Below are positions 15,486 through 24,155 of a DNA stretch of 24,173 nucleotides, in pieces; within the stretch, counting starts at the first letter, position 1, and each line of letters begins with the position of its first letter. Source of the DNA: 62-47 sp051954235. GTDB taxonomy: Bacteria; Pseudomonadota; Alphaproteobacteria; Rhizobiales; Xanthobacteraceae. The notes beneath the pieces are model-generated. The model saw nothing but the letters and a program-made list of their open reading frames with translations, was not told the origin of the DNA and did no database searches. Both the position numbers and the translations under genes were made by a program. The DNA is taken from positions 1 through 24,173 of the forward strand of contig JBQCHY010000059.1 in assembly GCA_051954235.1 (NCBI GenBank). The letters are read 5' to 3'.

Positions 15486-15650
15486 AAGTGCGAAGCCGCG
15501 ATGGCCGTTGGAGCGCTCGATCCCGGAGTTCCCTACGAAAGTAGGTGGGCACCATATGTCCGGGTCCACGGACCCGGCCAGGGACAGTTCCCTAAAGGAT
15601 CGATAAGGCCCCGGGGATATATGGCTCCTGACGCGCGACACAGCTTCGCG
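15486..15650 (-). ncRNA. ssrS: 6S RNA
   Basis: On the minus strand this roughly 165-nt stretch folds like 6S RNA, the regulator that binds sigma-70 RNA polymerase in stationary phase. The closing stem is GCGAAGC (15643-15649) with GCTTCGC (15490-15496). GGAGC pairs with GCTCC, and TCGATCC with GGATCGA. A large central bubble follows with AGGGAACTGTCCC on one side and GGTGCCCACC plus a small CCTAC-TTTC-GTAGG hairpin on the other. An 8-bp apical hairpin CCGGGTCC/GGACCCGG closes the end. A T-rich run (CTTTTCTTTT) follows the closing stem. The position upstream of the 5-formyl-THF cyclo-ligase gene and near zapA is the conserved 6S location. The ends are estimates to within several bases. Confidence 0.88.
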
Positions 15651-15656
15651 AGGGGC

Positions 15657-15686
15657 AATGTAGTGACGCCCGCAAACAAATGCCAG
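15657..15686 (-). promoter_or_regulatory. Putative sigma-70 promoter of 6S RNA
   Basis: On the minus strand, CTGGCA (15686-15681) and TACATT (15662-15657) are separated by 18 bp and would start transcription near 15650, at the 5' end of the folded 6S RNA. A palindrome ATATCGATAT (15697-15706) lies just upstream of the -35. The hexamers are imperfect; the position is what makes them credible. Confidence 0.45.
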
Positions 15687-15718
15687 CCGGATGATTATAT
15701 CGATATCCCCGCAGGTCG

Positions 15719-16279
15719 TCAGGCCAGCCCGACGACTTGGCGCGCGGTACGATGAAATGTGGTCGTCACCGCGTCACCGTCGAGATAGACCCCGACGAGG
15801 GTGGCGTCGCGCAACAGCACCAGGGCTGCGGCGGCGCGGGTCGGGTTCGGGATGCCGGCCGCCTTGCACACGGCGCCGAGTTTTTGCCGAAACCAGGCGC
15901 GATGCCGGTCGATGGCAGCGCGGATGTGGCCATCGGGATATTCGGCGGCGGCGTTGATGAACGGACAACCGCGCCGGTGATAACGCCGGGCGTCCTCCGC
16001 GATCCCGTCGATCACCGCGACCAGCAATTGCGACGGGCTGCCGCCGGCCGATTCCGCCGCGGCGAAGTAGCCGCGGATGATCGCGTCCTCGCGCTCCAGA
16101 TAGGCGGCGACCAAGCCCTCCTTGCCCGCGAAGTGCCGGTACATCGTGGCGCGAGTGACACCTGCTTCGGCCAGAATGCGGTCGACGCCGACCCCTTTGA
16201 TGCCTTCAGCATAGAACACCGCCGATGCCGTCGCGAGCAGGCGATCGCGCGGCGAACTCGGTTTAGCGGACTTGGTCAT
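15719..16279 (-). CDS. TetR/AcrR-family transcriptional regulator
   Basis: A 186-residue DNA-binding repressor. The N-terminal helix-turn-helix spans about residues 11-60: RDRLLATASAVFYAEGIKGV, then DRILAEAGVTRATMYRHFAG, the recognition helix ending in the hallmark MYRHF. The C-terminal ligand domain has RGCPFINAAAEYPD, a motif common in a subgroup of AcrR-like regulators beside oxidoreductases and hydrolases. The ATG at 16279 gives the family-typical start; the longer in-frame reading to 16492 would run through the divergent promoter. It is divergent from the alpha/beta hydrolase at 16455, with a perfect palindrome between them, so it probably controls that gene and itself. The inducer is unknown. 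A similar site upstream of 1538 suggests a second target. Confidence 0.92.
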   Translation of the reverse strand: MTKSAKPSSPRDRLLATASAVFYAEGIKGVGVDRILAEAGVTRATMYRHFAGKEGLVAAYLEREDAIIRGYFAAAESAGGSPSQLLVAVIDGIAEDARRYHRRGCPFINAAAEYPDGHIRAAIDRHRAWFRQKLGAVCKAAGIPNPTRAAAALVLLRDATLVGVYLDGDAVTTTFHRTARQVVGLA

Positions 16280-16323
16280 TCGGCATCGATTCCAGGCGGG
16301 CTTGACAGCAGGCTGTGGGCGAC

Positions 16324-16344
16324 ATTTGATAGAACGATCGTTCT
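16324..16344. promoter_or_regulatory. Putative TetR operator in the tetR / hydrolase intergenic region
   Basis: AGAACGATCGTTCT at 16331-16344 is a perfect 14-bp palindrome, 52 bp before the TetR start and 110 bp before the hydrolase start. With its flank (ATTTGAT) it matches the site at 1618-1637. TTGATA at 16326-16331 overlaps it and may be a -35 element for the rightward gene. Position and symmetry are typical of a TetR operator. Confidence 0.7.
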
Positions 16345-16454
16345 TTCTACCGTCTACGACTTGAACCGCAGTAGACCACTGGTCCGGCGGATTCGGAAAG
16401 TCTCGATAGACACAGGCATGACTTTCATAAACTAATGATCGTCGGAGCACACAG

Positions 16455-17291
16455 ATGCCATCGGAAACGCGGACTGATACGGTTGTCCTCATTCACGGTC
16501 TCTGGATGACTCCGCTGTCGTGGGAGCATTGGGTTGCCCGCTACGAACAACGCGGGATGAAGGTGATCACGCCCGGATATCCCGGAATCGCGCCGGGCGA
16601 AGCCGGCGTGGCGGCGATCCGGAAAGATCCGTCGCCGCTGGCGAATCTCGGCGTCGGCGAAGTGTTCGATCATCTTGCCGGACTTATCCGTGCGCTCGAT
16701 ACCAAACCGATCATCATGGGGCATTCGTTCGGCGGCGCCTTCGTTCAACTGCTGCTCGACGCCGGCTTCGGCGTGGCCGGCGTCTCCATCGACGGAGCCG
16801 CGGTGAAGGGGATCAAGGCGCTTCCGTTCAGTGAAATCAAGGCGACGTTTCCGGTGCTGCATAATCCGGCCAACCTGCACCGCGCCGTGCCGATCACCGA
16901 AAAGGATTTTCACTACGCGTTCACGAATAACTTGAGCGATGCCGACTCGAAGGTCGTCTATGACCGCTACGCGATTCCAGTGTCTGGACGCATGCTGTTT
17001 CAGGGTGGGTTCGCCAACTTCACTCCGCACGCGGCGACGACTTACAACTTCGCCAACAACAATCGCGCGCCTTTGCTGTTCATCGCGGGCGGCAACGACC
17101 ACATCCTGCCTCCAGCCGTGCAGCACGAAAATTTCGAGAAGAACGCCAAGCAGTCCACGGCCATTTCCGCCTTCAAGCTATTTCCCGGCCGCAGCCACTA
17201 CACTTGCGGCGAGCAGGGCTGGGAAGCGGTCGCCGACTTCGCGCTCGATTGGGCGCGCGCACCTGCCGCGGGGGATCTCAGCAAGGGCTGA
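16455..17291 (+). CDS. Alpha/beta hydrolase divergent from tetR
   Basis: A 278-residue alpha/beta hydrolase, cytoplasmic, with no signal peptide. It has an HGLW oxyanion motif at residues 14-17 and a nucleophile elbow GHSFGG with Ser91. Asp215 lies in AGGNDHILPP and His248 in GRSHYT, completing the triad. GGAG lies 7 bases before the ATG at 16455. It belongs to the broad lipase/esterase-like group often found beside TetR regulators in soil bacteria; the substrate is unknown. It has only general fold similarity to the hydrolase at 241-1098, so the two are not recent paralogues. It is convergent with zapA, with 31 bp between the stops. With its regulator it splits the usual zapA-6S neighbourhood, which suggests insertion of a two-gene cassette. 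Confidence 0.9.
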   Translation: MPSETRTDTVVLIHGLWMTPLSWEHWVARYEQRGMKVITPGYPGIAPGEAGVAAIRKDPSPLANLGVGEVFDHLAGLIRALDTKPIIMGHSFGGAFVQLLLDAGFGVAGVSIDGAAVKGIKALPFSEIKATFPVLHNPANLHRAVPITEKDFHYAFTNNLSDADSKVVYDRYAIPVSGRMLFQGGFANFTPHAATTYNFANNNRAPLLFIAGGNDHILPPAVQHENFEKNAKQSTAISAFKLFPGRSHYTCGEQGWEAVADFALDWARAPAAGDLSKG

Positions 17292-17308
17292 CGCCGCGCC
17301 TCGCGGCG
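17292..17308. terminator. GC hairpin between convergent genes
   Basis: CGCCGCG, a 3-base loop CCT, then CGCGGCG form a perfect 7-bp hairpin right after the hydrolase stop and before the zapA stop. No T tract follows on either strand, so it would be at best a weak or factor-dependent terminator. Confidence 0.3.
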
Positions 17309-17322
17309 GCCGCACGATTCAA

Positions 17323-17706
17323 CTACCCGATCGCGATGCCGTTGCCGACGGTGCGGTTGAGCACCTGCGTGGTTTTCTCGATGCGCTCGGCGGCGGCGTT
17401 GAGTGCGGCCGACACTGCGTATTGCGTCGCGCGATTGCGCTCGGCGGCGGCGACGCGCACATCGCCCAGCGAACTCACTTCAGCCTGAAGCGCGCGGATG
17501 CGCTCGCCCGCGTCGAGCAATTCGTCGGCGACCATCAGGGCCGCCATCACCGTGAGCCGTGCGTCGCCGATCTCGCCGAACTTGCCGCGCAGTTCGACGA
17601 TGCGCGCCTCGAAATTATCGGCGAGGCTCATCAGCCGCTGCTCCTGGCCGTCCTCGCAGGCCATGCGATACTGACGGCCGTTGATGGTGACGTTGATGTG
17701 ATTCAT
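17323..17706 (-). CDS. zapA: Cell division protein ZapA
   Basis: A 127-residue cytoplasmic FtsZ-associated protein that promotes Z-ring bundling. The N-terminal globular part HINVTINGRQYRMACEDGQE, then QRLMSLADNFEARIVELRG, and the MAALMVADELLDA segment are typical of ZapA. A C-terminal coiled coil (residues about 70-110) is the dimer/tetramer zone. The ATG at 17706 overlaps the stop of the upstream DUF4164-type gene by 4 bp, so the two are translationally coupled. The linkage to 6S RNA and 5-formyl-THF cyclo-ligase is conserved in proteobacteria but interrupted here by the tetR/hydrolase pair. Confidence 0.93.
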   Translation of the reverse strand: MNHINVTINGRQYRMACEDGQEQRLMSLADNFEARIVELRGKFGEIGDARLTVMAALMVADELLDAGERIRALQAEVSSLGDVRVAAAERNRATQYAVSAALNAAAERIEKTTQVLNRTVGNGIAIG

Positions 17707-18038
17707 CGTTCGTCCTCCACCTCATCGAGCATGGTGCGAATGGTGCCGATCGCCGCGTCGAGCCGTTCGCCGATCTCATGATTGACGCGTTCAAGTTTAC
17801 GCGAGCGCACCAGCGTATTGTCGAGTTCGTCGGCAAGCCGCGAACGATCCGCGCCCAGTGCCTGAATGCGGTTGGCCAGTTCGTCCTCGTCGCGGTCGGC
17901 GTCGCGGCGCCGCTCCACCGCGCTTTCCAGTGCATCGAGCGCGGCAACCAAGCGGCGCGTCGCGCGTTCGATCTCAGCCGACCCGTTGCCGCCGGTTGCG
18001 GTTTCGTCCGGGCCGGAGTGAGGAGATCGATTGGTCAT
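17703..18038 (-). CDS. DUF4164-type coiled-coil protein coupled to zapA
   Basis: A 111-residue protein, mostly one coiled coil. After a polar tail (residues 1-25) the sequence IERATRRLVAALDALESAVE, then DEDELANRIQALGADRSRLA and the C-terminal IGTIRTMLDEVEDE match the DUF4164 proteins found directly upstream of zapA in many Hyphomicrobiales. The function is not established; the coupling and shape suggest a ZapB-like or ZapA-partner role, which is inference. I chose the ATG at 18038 (MTNRSPHSG); the longer reading to 18116 adds unlikely residues. There is no membrane segment. It is divergent from tkt. Confidence 0.85.
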   Translation of the reverse strand: MTNRSPHSGPDETATGGNGSAEIERATRRLVAALDALESAVERRRDADRDEDELANRIQALGADRSRLADELDNTLVRSRKLERVNHEIGERLDAAIGTIRTMLDEVEDER

Positions 18039-18349
18039 GTCGACGTTCACCACCATGATCAGGGACGCAAACACGCCGCAGGTACGTACAATATCCGGCT
18101 GCCGGGCAAAAACCACGCCCCGGCAAACGTTTAGTCAGTGAAATTTACGTGGCAAGCCAGCCCAGCGCAACGTCGCCGGGGAGCTATGCACCGTAAAGCG
18201 GTCGGAAACGGGCCACGACGGCCTGCTGCCCTTGGACTCACCGGGTGCAGATGCTATTCACCCCTGCCCATCCCATCTCCGCAAACCGGCATTTTCTTCA
18301 TCCCCCGGCGAAAACCGGCCCCGAAACCGTTGATCAGCAGGCAAAGCTC
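18039..18349. other. Divergent zapA-operon / tkt intergenic region
   Basis: About 310 bp without a gene. It must contain the promoters of both transcripts, but I cannot assign convincing hexamers. I see no repeat element of the six families here. A weak hairpin GGGTG/CACCC occurs near 18244-18265. Confidence 0.4.
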
Positions 18350-20344
18350 ATGACCACGCGCGTTGAACCCTCGAAAATGGCCAATGCGGTGCGTGCGCTG
18401 GCGATGGACGCCGTTCAGAAGGCCAATTCCGGCCATCCCGGCCTGCCGATGGGCGCCGCCGACGTCGCCACCGTGCTGTTCACCCAGTTCCTGAAATACG
18501 ACGCTGCGGAACCGAACTGGCCGGACCGCGACCGTTTCATTCTCTCCGCCGGCCACGGCTCGATGCTGCTCTACGCGCTCCTGTACCTCACCGGGAACAA
18601 GGAGATGACGCTCGACCAGATCAGGAATTTCCGCCAGCTCAATTCGAAGACCCCGGGCCACCCGGAGAATTTCATCACCTCCGGCGTCGAAACCACCACC
18701 GGCCCGCTGGGACAGGGAATTGCAACCGCCGTCGGTTTCGCGCTGGCCGAGCAATTGCTCGCCGCCGAATTCGGCTCCGACACCGTCGACCACTACACCT
18801 ACGTGCTGTGCTCGGACGGCGACCTGATGGAAGGCATCAGCCACGAGGCCATCGCGCTGGCCGGCCATCTCAAGCTCAACAAGCTGATTTTCCTCTATGA
18901 TGACAACGGCATCACCATCGACGGGCCGATCTCGCTGACCGACAATGTCGATCAGGTGGCGCGCTTCAAGGCGCACGGCTGGAACGCCAGGCAGATCGAC
19001 GGCCACGACCCGAAGGCCATCGCATCGGCCATCCGCCGCGCGCAAAAGTCCGACCGCCCGTCGCTGATCGCCTGCAAGACCATCATCGGCTTCGGCGCGC
19101 CACAGAAGGCCGGCACCTCCAAGGCCCATGGCGAACCGCTTGGCGCCGACGAACTCGCCGCCACCAAGAAGGCGCTGGACTGGAACTACGGCCCGTTCGA
19201 AGTTCCGGACGACGTGCTGGCGGCCTGGCGCAAGGCCGGCAAAAAAGGTTCGGCTGCAAGAAAAAACTGGCGCAAGCGGTTCGAGGCCATGCCGGAGGCG
19301 CAGCGCGCCGAATTCCAGCGCCGGGTCATCGACCGCAAGCTGCCGGCCGACCTCGATGCGGTGATCGGCAAGCTCAAGGACAAGCTCGCCGCCGAGCCGC
19401 AGACCGTGGCCACCCGCAAGGCCAGCGAACTGGCGCTCGACGTGCTGGTGCCGGCGGTGCCGGAACTGCTGCTGGGCTCGGCCGACCTGACGCCGTCCAA
19501 CAACACCCGCACCAAGGGCCTGAAGGAAATTCAGCCCGGCCAGTATGACGGCCGCTACATTCATTACGGCATCCGCGAACTCGGCATGGCCGCCGCCATG
19601 AACGGCCTCGCATTGCATGGCGGCTTCCGTCCGGCCGGCGGCACTTTCCTGTGCTTCACCGACTACGCCCGGCCTGCGATGCGTATCTCGGCGCTGGCGC
19701 ATATCCCGGTTATCTACATCATGACCCACGATTCCATCGGTCTCGGCGAAGACGGCCCGACCCACCAGCCGGTCGAGCACATCGCAGCGCTGCGGGCGAT
19801 GCCGAATATGCGGGTATTCCGCCCGGCCGATCCGGTGGAAACCGCCGAATGCTGGCAACTGGCGCTGGAACGTACCAAGGGCCCCACCGTGCTGGCGCTG
19901 TCGCGGCAGAACCTGACCCCGGTGCGGACCACGGCGGACGCGGCCAACCGCAGCGCCACCGGCGGTTACGAACTGGTCGCGGCCAACGGCGAGGCCAAGG
20001 TGTCGATCTTCGCCTCCGGCTCCGAAGTCGAGATCGCCGTCGCCGCGCAGAAGCAACTCGCGGAACGCGGCATCGCCGCACGCGTCGTCTCGGTGCCCTC
20101 GCTCGAACTGCTGCTGGCGCAGCCGGCCGAGAAGCGCGCGGCGATCGTCGGCAACGCGCCGGTGAAGATCGCGGTCGAGGCGCAGGTCCGGTTCGGCTGG
20201 GATGCGGTGATCGGCACCGACGGCACTTTCATCGGGATGCACGATTTCGGCCACAGCGCCCCGGCCAAGGATCTCTACAAGCACTTCGGCATCACCGCCG
20301 ACGCGGTCGTGGAAGCCGCCGCCAAGCGGCTCCAAGGAAAGTAA
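18350..20344 (+). CDS. tkt: Transketolase
   Basis: A 664-residue cytoplasmic thiamine-diphosphate enzyme moving two-carbon units between sugar phosphates (pentose phosphate pathway, or Calvin cycle if present). KANSGHPGLPMGAADVA lies at 24-40. The diphosphate/Mg2+ motif is SDGDLMEG (155-162, with Asp156) and DDNGI (Asn186). The pyrimidine-domain block YGIRELGMAAAMNG contains the catalytic Glu. The third domain starts near residue 535. The motif begins SDG rather than the more usual GDG, a mild substitution. The ATG at 18350 (MTTRVEPSKM) fits the family start; an in-frame ATG at 18245 would add 35 unlikely residues. It is first of a rightward cluster with gap, pgk and fba. Confidence 0.96.
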   Translation: MTTRVEPSKMANAVRALAMDAVQKANSGHPGLPMGAADVATVLFTQFLKYDAAEPNWPDRDRFILSAGHGSMLLYALLYLTGNKEMTLDQIRNFRQLNSKTPGHPENFITSGVETTTGPLGQGIATAVGFALAEQLLAAEFGSDTVDHYTYVLCSDGDLMEGISHEAIALAGHLKLNKLIFLYDDNGITIDGPISLTDNVDQVARFKAHGWNARQIDGHDPKAIASAIRRAQKSDRPSLIACKTIIGFGAPQKAGTSKAHGEPLGADELAATKKALDWNYGPFEVPDDVLAAWRKAGKKGSAARKNWRKRFEAMPEAQRAEFQRRVIDRKLPADLDAVIGKLKDKLAAEPQTVATRKASELALDVLVPAVPELLLGSADLTPSNNTRTKGLKEIQPGQYDGRYIHYGIRELGMAAAMNGLALHGGFRPAGGTFLCFTDYARPAMRISALAHIPVIYIMTHDSIGLGEDGPTHQPVEHIAALRAMPNMRVFRPADPVETAECWQLALERTKGPTVLALSRQNLTPVRTTADAANRSATGGYELVAANGEAKVSIFASGSEVEIAVAAQKQLAERGIAARVVSVPSLELLLAQPAEKRAAIVGNAPVKIAVEAQVRFGWDAVIGTDGTFIGMHDFGHSAPAKDLYKHFGITADAVVEAAAKRLQGK

Positions 20345-20483
20345 TACGGCAAGTAACAACGTCGGGTAACGCTATCGGAACAATTGCCAAGCGGCATACC
20401 AAGTGACGCATTGCAACGACGACGCATTCGGGGCATGAAACGGCCCAAACACTGGTCTATCGAACCTTCGAAGGAGAATTTGA

Positions 20484-21491
<1,008 letters not shown>

Positions 21492-21502
21492 GACGACGAT
21501 AA

Positions 21503-21619
21503 CGTGTCCCGGGCGCGGCGCGGCACGAAGTGCTGCGATGCAGACCCGGGACCATTCCACATCGTGACGGTCCCGGCTCTGCGGTGCACCGTTACACGCT
21601 GCACCGCGTCCGGGACACG
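21503..21619. repeat. Palindromic element (family F) filling the gap-pgk spacer
   Basis: CGTGTCCCGG (21503-21512) and CCGGGACACG (21610-21619) are perfect 10-bp end arms. Inside, GACCCGGGACC and GGTCCCGG give further pairing. The right arm ends 5 bp before the pgk ATG. It resembles dispersed elements known from Bradyrhizobium-group genomes; this is the only copy in the window. Confidence 0.8.
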
Positions 21620-21624
21620 CCGCC

Positions 21625-22821
21625 ATGACCAAATCCTTCCGCACCCTCGACGACGCCGACGTGAAGGGCAAACGCGTATTGGTGCGCGTCGACCTCAACG
21701 TGCCGATGGACAACGGCCGCGTCACCGACACGACGCGGATCGAGCGCATCGCGCCGACGATCACGGAAATTTCCGACAAGGGCGGCAAGGTGATCCTGCT
21801 GGCGCATTTCGGCCGGCCCAAGGGCCGCGACGCCAAGGATTCGCTGAAACCCGTCGCCGCCGAACTGGCGAAGGTCATCAAGCGCAATGTCGCCTTCGCC
21901 GACGACTGCATCGGCGAGCCGGCCGAGAAGGCTGTCGCCGCGATGAAGGACGGCGACATCCTGTGTCTCGAGAACACCCGCTTCCATAGGGAAGAGGAAA
22001 AGAACGATCCGGCATTCGTCGCGCAACTCGCGAAGCTCGGCGACCTCTGGGTCAACGACGCATTTTCCGCCGCGCATCGCGCCCACGCCTCGACCGAGGG
22101 CCTCGGCCACAAGCTGCCGGCCTATGCCGGCCGCACCATGCAGGCCGAACTCGATGCGCTGAACAAGGCGCTGGACGCCCCAAAGAAGCCGGTGATCGCC
22201 ATCATCGGCGGCGCGAAGGTTTCCACCAAGATCGACCTCCTCGAAAATCTGGTGAAGAAGGTCGACGCGCTGGTGATCGGCGGCGGCATGGCCAACACCT
22301 TCCTGCACGCGCAGGGCATCAATGTCGGCAAGTCGCTGGCCGAGAAGGATCTCGCCCCGACCGCGCTGCGCATTCTGGAAAAGGCGGAGGCCGCCAATTG
22401 CGCCATCATCCTGCCGGTGGATGCGGTGGTCGCCTATCATTTCGAGGCCAACGCGCCGTCGCACGCTTACGGCCTCGACGCCATCCCCGCCGACGGCATG
22501 ATCCTCGATGTCGGCCCGCAATCGATCGAACGCATTCATGCCGCCATCGACGACGCCGCGACCTTGGTGTGGAACGGTCCGGTCGGCGCGTTCGAACTGA
22601 CGCCGTTCGACCGCGGCACCGTGGTCGCAGCGAAATACGCCGCGCAGCGCACCAAGCTCGGCAAGCTGGTGTCGGTGGCCGGCGGCGGCGACACCGTCGC
22701 GGCGTTAAACCATGCCGGTGTCGGCGGCGATTTCACTTACGTCTCGACCGCGGGCGGCGCTTTCCTCGAATGGATGGAAGGCAAGCCGCTGCCGGGGGTC
22801 GAGGTGTTGCGCGCCAAATAA
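21625..22821 (+). CDS. pgk: Phosphoglycerate kinase
   Basis: A 398-residue cytoplasmic kinase that interconverts 1,3-bisphosphoglycerate plus ADP and 3-phosphoglycerate plus ATP. Blocks in order: KRVLVRVDLNVPMDNGRVTD at 17-36, LLAHFGRPKGRD, ENTRFHREEEKND, WVNDAFSAAHRAHAST, IIGGAKVSTKIDLLENL, and the nucleotide-site GGGDTVAALNHAG near the C-terminus. All are intact and length is normal. There is no recognisable Shine-Dalgarno sequence in the 5 bp between the upstream palindromic element and the ATG, so initiation may rely on the repeat sequence or on read-through from gap. A strong intrinsic terminator lies 60 bp downstream. Confidence 0.97.
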   Translation: MTKSFRTLDDADVKGKRVLVRVDLNVPMDNGRVTDTTRIERIAPTITEISDKGGKVILLAHFGRPKGRDAKDSLKPVAAELAKVIKRNVAFADDCIGEPAEKAVAAMKDGDILCLENTRFHREEEKNDPAFVAQLAKLGDLWVNDAFSAAHRAHASTEGLGHKLPAYAGRTMQAELDALNKALDAPKKPVIAIIGGAKVSTKIDLLENLVKKVDALVIGGGMANTFLHAQGINVGKSLAEKDLAPTALRILEKAEAANCAIILPVDAVVAYHFEANAPSHAYGLDAIPADGMILDVGPQSIERIHAAIDDAATLVWNGPVGAFELTPFDRGTVVAAKYAAQRTKLGKLVSVAGGGDTVAALNHAGVGGDFTYVSTAGGAFLEWMEGKPLPGVEVLRAK

Positions 22822-22881
22822 GCGCCCTGCCCTTGCCGCGAAGACCGTCTTGAATGGCGGTCAGCGGCACGGGCTAACGAT

Positions 22882-22904
22882 CGCGGAACGCATTCCGCGC
22901 TTTT
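22882..22904 (+). terminator. Rho-independent terminator after pgk
   Basis: CGCGGAA (22882-22888), loop CGCA, TTCCGCG (22893-22899), then CTTTT. This is a perfect 7-bp stem with a short T run, 61 bp after the pgk stop and before fba. It would end or attenuate transcripts from tkt-gap-pgk. Confidence 0.65.
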
Positions 22905-22957
22905 CAGTTTCGACGCTAACGCTCTCATTTCATACCAGACGCATGCAGGAGACCTCG

Positions 22958-23983
22958 ATGAACCTCGCTGACCTCAACAAAGTCGCACAGGCCATGGTGG
23001 CCCCCGGCAAGGGCATTCTTGCCGCCGACGAATCCTCGGGCACCATCAAGAAGCGCTTCGACGCCATCAACGTCGAATCCACCGAAGACAACCGCCGCGA
23101 CTATCGCGAGATGCTGTTCCGCTCCAAGGACGCGATGTCGAAGTACATTTCCGGCGTGATCCTTTACGACGAAACCATCTGGCAGAAGGCGAAGGACGGC
23201 ACGCCGCTGGTCAAGCTGATCGAGCAGGCCGGCGCGATCCCCGGCATCAAGGTCGACGAAGGCACGCAGGCGCTGCCGGGCTGCCCCGGTGAACTGATCA
23301 CCGTCGGCCTCGACAAGCTCGCCGCCCGCCTCGCCGATTACTACAAGCAGGGCGCGCGCTTCGCGAAATGGCGCGCGGTGATCGATATCGGACAGGGCAT
23401 CCCGAGCTACACCGCCGTGCGCACCAATGCCCACGCGCTGGCGCGCTACGCCGCGCTGTGCCAGGCGGCGCAGATCGTGCCGATCGTCGAGCCGGAAGTG
23501 CTGATGGACGGCGATCACTCGATCGAGCGCTGCTACGAGGTGACCGAGTTCGTGCTCAAGGAGACCTTCCAGGAGCTGTATTACCAGAAGGTCGCGCTCG
23601 AAGGCATGATCCTGAAGCCGAACATGGCGATCTCCGGCAAGAAGGCGAAGGATCGCGCCAATGTGCAAGCCGTCGCCGAGAAGACCGTGAAGCTCTTGAA
23701 GGAATGCGTGCCGTCGGCGGTGCCGGGCATCGCCTTCCTCTCCGGCGGCCAGAGCGACGAGGAAGCGACCGCCCATCTCGACGCCATGAACAAGATCGGC
23801 GGCCTGCCGTGGAATCTGACCTTCTCCTACGGCCGCGCGCTGCAAGCCGCGCCGCAGAAGGCATGGTCGGGCAAGGCGGAAAACCTCGGCGCCGGCCAGC
23901 AGGCCTTCACCCACCGCGCCCACATGAACGGCCTCGCCTCCAAGGGCGAATGGAAGGCCGATCTGGAAAAGAAGGCGGCGTAA
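22958..23983 (+). CDS. fba: Fructose-bisphosphate aldolase, class I
   Basis: A 341-residue cytoplasmic class I (Schiff-base) aldolase that interconverts fructose-1,6-bisphosphate and two triose phosphates. GKGILAADESSGTIKKRFDA (18-37), PIVEPEVLMDGDHSIE (175-190), EGMILKPNMAISGKKA (215-230) with Schiff-base Lys220, and FLSGGQSDEEAT are the eukaryote-like class I motifs. No class II zinc motifs are present. AGGAGA stands 7 bases before the ATG at 22958, which decides this start over the ATG at 22943 and the longer upstream reading through the terminator. Because an intrinsic terminator separates it from pgk, it may also have its own promoter. Confidence 0.95.
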   Translation: MNLADLNKVAQAMVAPGKGILAADESSGTIKKRFDAINVESTEDNRRDYREMLFRSKDAMSKYISGVILYDETIWQKAKDGTPLVKLIEQAGAIPGIKVDEGTQALPGCPGELITVGLDKLAARLADYYKQGARFAKWRAVIDIGQGIPSYTAVRTNAHALARYAALCQAAQIVPIVEPEVLMDGDHSIERCYEVTEFVLKETFQELYYQKVALEGMILKPNMAISGKKAKDRANVQAVAEKTVKLLKECVPSAVPGIAFLSGGQSDEEATAHLDAMNKIGGLPWNLTFSYGRALQAAPQKAWSGKAENLGAGQQAFTHRAHMNGLASKGEWKADLEKKAA

Positions 23984-24014
23984 GGTCGCCACGCAACTCA
24001 GCGAGTTGCTTTCC

Positions 24015-24105
24015 GTCATGGCCGGGCTTGTCCCGGCCATCCACGCCTTCTTGATAAGTTTCAGAAAGAACGTGGATTCCCCGGACAATCCCGGGCCTGA
24101 AGACG
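24015..24105. repeat. Dispersed palindromic element, family B copy 3
   Basis: GTCATGGCCGGGCTTGTCCC begins the element. ATGGCCGGG/CCCGGCCAT (24018-24040) is a perfect 9-bp hairpin, and CGTGGATTCCCCGG follows in the diverged right half. It lies 32 bp after the fba stop and could serve as a transcript end or mRNA-protecting hairpin, though there is no T tract. Confidence 0.8.
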
Positions 24106-24138
24106 GTGTGGGTGCGCCGCGTCACATTAAGTGGGATG

Positions 24139-24155
24139 GTGTATAGTATTTACAC
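24139..24155. promoter_or_regulatory. AT-rich inverted repeat at the window end
   Basis: GTGTA, TAGTATT, TACAC gives perfect 5-bp arms in an AT-rich patch (GTGTATAGTATTTACACATA) that contrasts with the GC-rich surroundings. TATAGT could be a -10 box. It may be the operator/promoter of a gene beyond the window, such as a small autoregulated module; the gene itself is not visible. Confidence 0.35.

Noticed and set aside
15357..15755. Small reading frames on both strands across 15357-15755
   Set aside because: They fall within the family C repeat and the 6S RNA, whose structure explains the sequence better; no start signals support them.
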